This document shows, one piece after another, positions 63,060-64,000 of a stretch of 64,000 nt of DNA. The first letter of the stretch is position 1. The number at the start of each line of letters is the position of its first letter. A program made the translations under genes and the position numbers. Under the pieces are notes generated by a model that worked only from the letters and a program-made list of their open reading frames with translations, ran no database searches and had not been told where the DNA came from. The DNA lies in the NCBI GenBank assembly GCA_032716605.1, contig CM064509.1:45527120-45591119 (forward strand), written 5' to 3'. The DNA comes from Paralithodes platypus. Its lineage: Eukaryota; Arthropoda; Malacostraca; Decapoda; Lithodidae.

Positions 63060-64000
63060 ATGTCTAATACATCAGAACACAGTGATGGGTCAGGTCACGA
63101 TACGGGCTCGGAGGGAGAAAGACCTGTGGAGTGGCTAGTCGATAGCGAGGAGGGTGCTAGAAGATTTTTAGAGGTGCCCCTTACCGCTGCCAGGGTGTTG
63201 AAGCTGAATAAGTATGGCTTAAAGTGTGTGGCAGGTCTTCAGGGTCACCAGGGTTTAAATGGCATGAGGAAAGATCAGCTGAGGACTTTGATATTGGGTT
63301 TAGAAGGGAGAGACCTGGGTGGAGAGGCGACTGGGGGCCCCGGTCCCCAGCCCCCCCTCCACTCTACCCCCATGTCAAACGTCAGGGTGCCTGAATTTAG
63401 TACATACTCCCAAGTTGATGGTCAATGGCAGCGTGGAATTCAATCACAGGGACCCTCTCCATTAAATGCACCTTCCCCTCCTCAAGGGTTGACTCCAGAT
63501 TTGTTGTTTCGGCTTGAGATGGCCAAGGTTGAGGTTGCTAGAGCTCAGGCTGAGGCTGCTAGAGCTCAGGCTGAGGCTGCAGAGAGAACAGCTATACGAG
63601 AGGCTGAACTGCAGGCAGAGTCTACTAAGTATCGGGCTGACAGGGAGCTGGAGAGATCTCGAGTGGAGGTAACAGGGCGAAATATTGGGGGAGGTAACAG
63701 ACATCGGGACCAATCATTGTCGCACCTGCTTAAACTAGTTCCTGTGTTCGATGAATTATGTGTGACTGAGTTTTTTATGCGATTTGAGAAGAAGTGTCAG
63801 GAACACCAGTGGCCTCAGGAAAAGTGGGCAGCATTAGTTTCATCAAGACTCCTAGGAAAGGGGCTAAAAGTGTATGATGCACTACCTTTAGAGTCCTGTG
63901 TAGTTTATGATGAGGTAAAGAAGGCTGTGCTACGGGCCTATGAGTTACAACCAGAAACTTACTGCTTGAAGTTTCGGGGTGTTACTAAGGGCAAGGATAG
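63060..64000 (+). CDS. Gypsy-type LTR retrotransposon gag, 5' part (runs off the window)
   Basis: An ATG at 63060 opens 313 codons without a stop to the window edge. The N-terminus is acidic (SEHSDGSGHDTGSEGERP). Residues ~38-90 form a short conserved-looking block (RVLKLNKYGLKCVAGL). A Pro/Ser-rich linker and a helical heptad region follow, with two direct copies of ARAQAEA. Then comes a capsid-like segment (LLKLVPVFDELCVTEFFMRF, EKKCQEHQWPQEKWAALVSS, LLGKGLKVYDALPLESCVVY) of the gag/SCAN-like type that packages Gypsy RNA. The frame is fully open with an intact start, so this may be the youngest LTR element here. Protease and pol should lie beyond 64000. Confidence 0.82.
   Translation, partial: MSNTSEHSDGSGHDTGSEGERPVEWLVDSEEGARRFLEVPLTAARVLKLNKYGLKCVAGLQGHQGLNGMRKDQLRTLILGLEGRDLGGEATGGPGPQPPLHSTPMSNVRVPEFSTYSQVDGQWQRGIQSQGPSPLNAPSPPQGLTPDLLFRLEMAKVEVARAQAEAARAQAEAAERTAIREAELQAESTKYRADRELERSRVEVTGRNIGGGNRHRDQSLSHLLKLVPVFDELCVTEFFMRFEKKCQEHQWPQEKWAALVSSRLLGKGLKVYDALPLESCVVYDEVKKAVLRAYELQPETYCLKFRGVTKGKD
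63531..63578 (+). repeat. 24-bp duplication within gag
   Basis: GCTAGAGCTCAGGCTGAGGC is repeated in tandem, duplicating eight residues of the helical region (ARAQAEAA). Frame is kept. Confidence 0.85.

Overview
The window is eukaryotic and almost entirely transposable-element sequence. I see no bacterial gene organisation, no rRNA gene, no genuine tRNA gene and no convincing single-copy host gene. The repeat content (CR1-like LINEs with an esterase ORF1, Jockey/BS-like LINEs, a LINE with a craniofacial-development-2-like endonuclease, BEL/Pao and Gypsy LTR elements, PIF/Harbinger, many TTAA-flanked MITEs, tRNA-derived SINEs, long GA/CA/TA tracts) is what I would expect from a decapod crustacean, possibly a crab. 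That taxonomic call is inference.

Layout. 1-6 kb: LINE ORF1 fragment, then a minus-strand CR1-like LINE (ORF1 esterase remnant, endonuclease, RT) broken by two TTAA elements and a SINE. 7.36-13.10 kb: a complete PIF/Harbinger DNA transposon (TIRs, TTA target duplication) with two convergent genes, a four-exon MADF/Myb-like protein and a two-exon DDE transposase carrying a frameshift. 13.2-16.2 kb: a plus-strand CR1-like LINE with a long intact RT frame. 16.8-18.3 kb: two abutting TTAA elements. 19.2-21.4 kb: a 70-bp minisatellite interrupted by a SINE. 21.6-22.4 kb: a dead Harbinger. 22.4-29.2 kb: a Jockey-like LINE (called LINE-A here) cut at a TTAA by a 4.2-kb piggyBac element that has lost its catalytic core. 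25.7-35.7 kb: an almost identical 4985-bp direct tandem duplication covering part of that piggyBac. 35.7-39.9 kb: CR1, LINE-D and LINE-B fragments with a nested LINE-A copy, then two abutting TTAA elements. 41.6-53.9 kb: one LINE (LINE-C, minus strand) blown apart by a 7.6-kb BEL/Pao retrotransposon, which itself holds two TTAA elements and a SINE; LINE-C holds two more TTAA elements. 54.9-56.1 kb: head-to-head pair of TTAA elements. 56.8-60.7 kb: Harbinger-like non-autonomous element holding a LINE-A copy and a foldback repeat. 63.06-64 kb: start of a Gypsy-type gag, open to the window edge.

The strongest theme is repeated, precise insertion at TTAA. At least five element groups are flanked by TTAA, several with the interrupted coding sequence reading cleanly across the empty site. 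One group (family 1) shares both ends with the damaged piggyBac at 23.7-27.9 kb, so a parent/MITE pair lies in the same window. Three times, two TTAA elements sit side by side sharing one TTAA. The nested order gives a relative chronology: LINE-C, then BEL, then MITEs and SINE. The names LINE-A/B/C/D and TTAA families 1-5 are labels for this window only.
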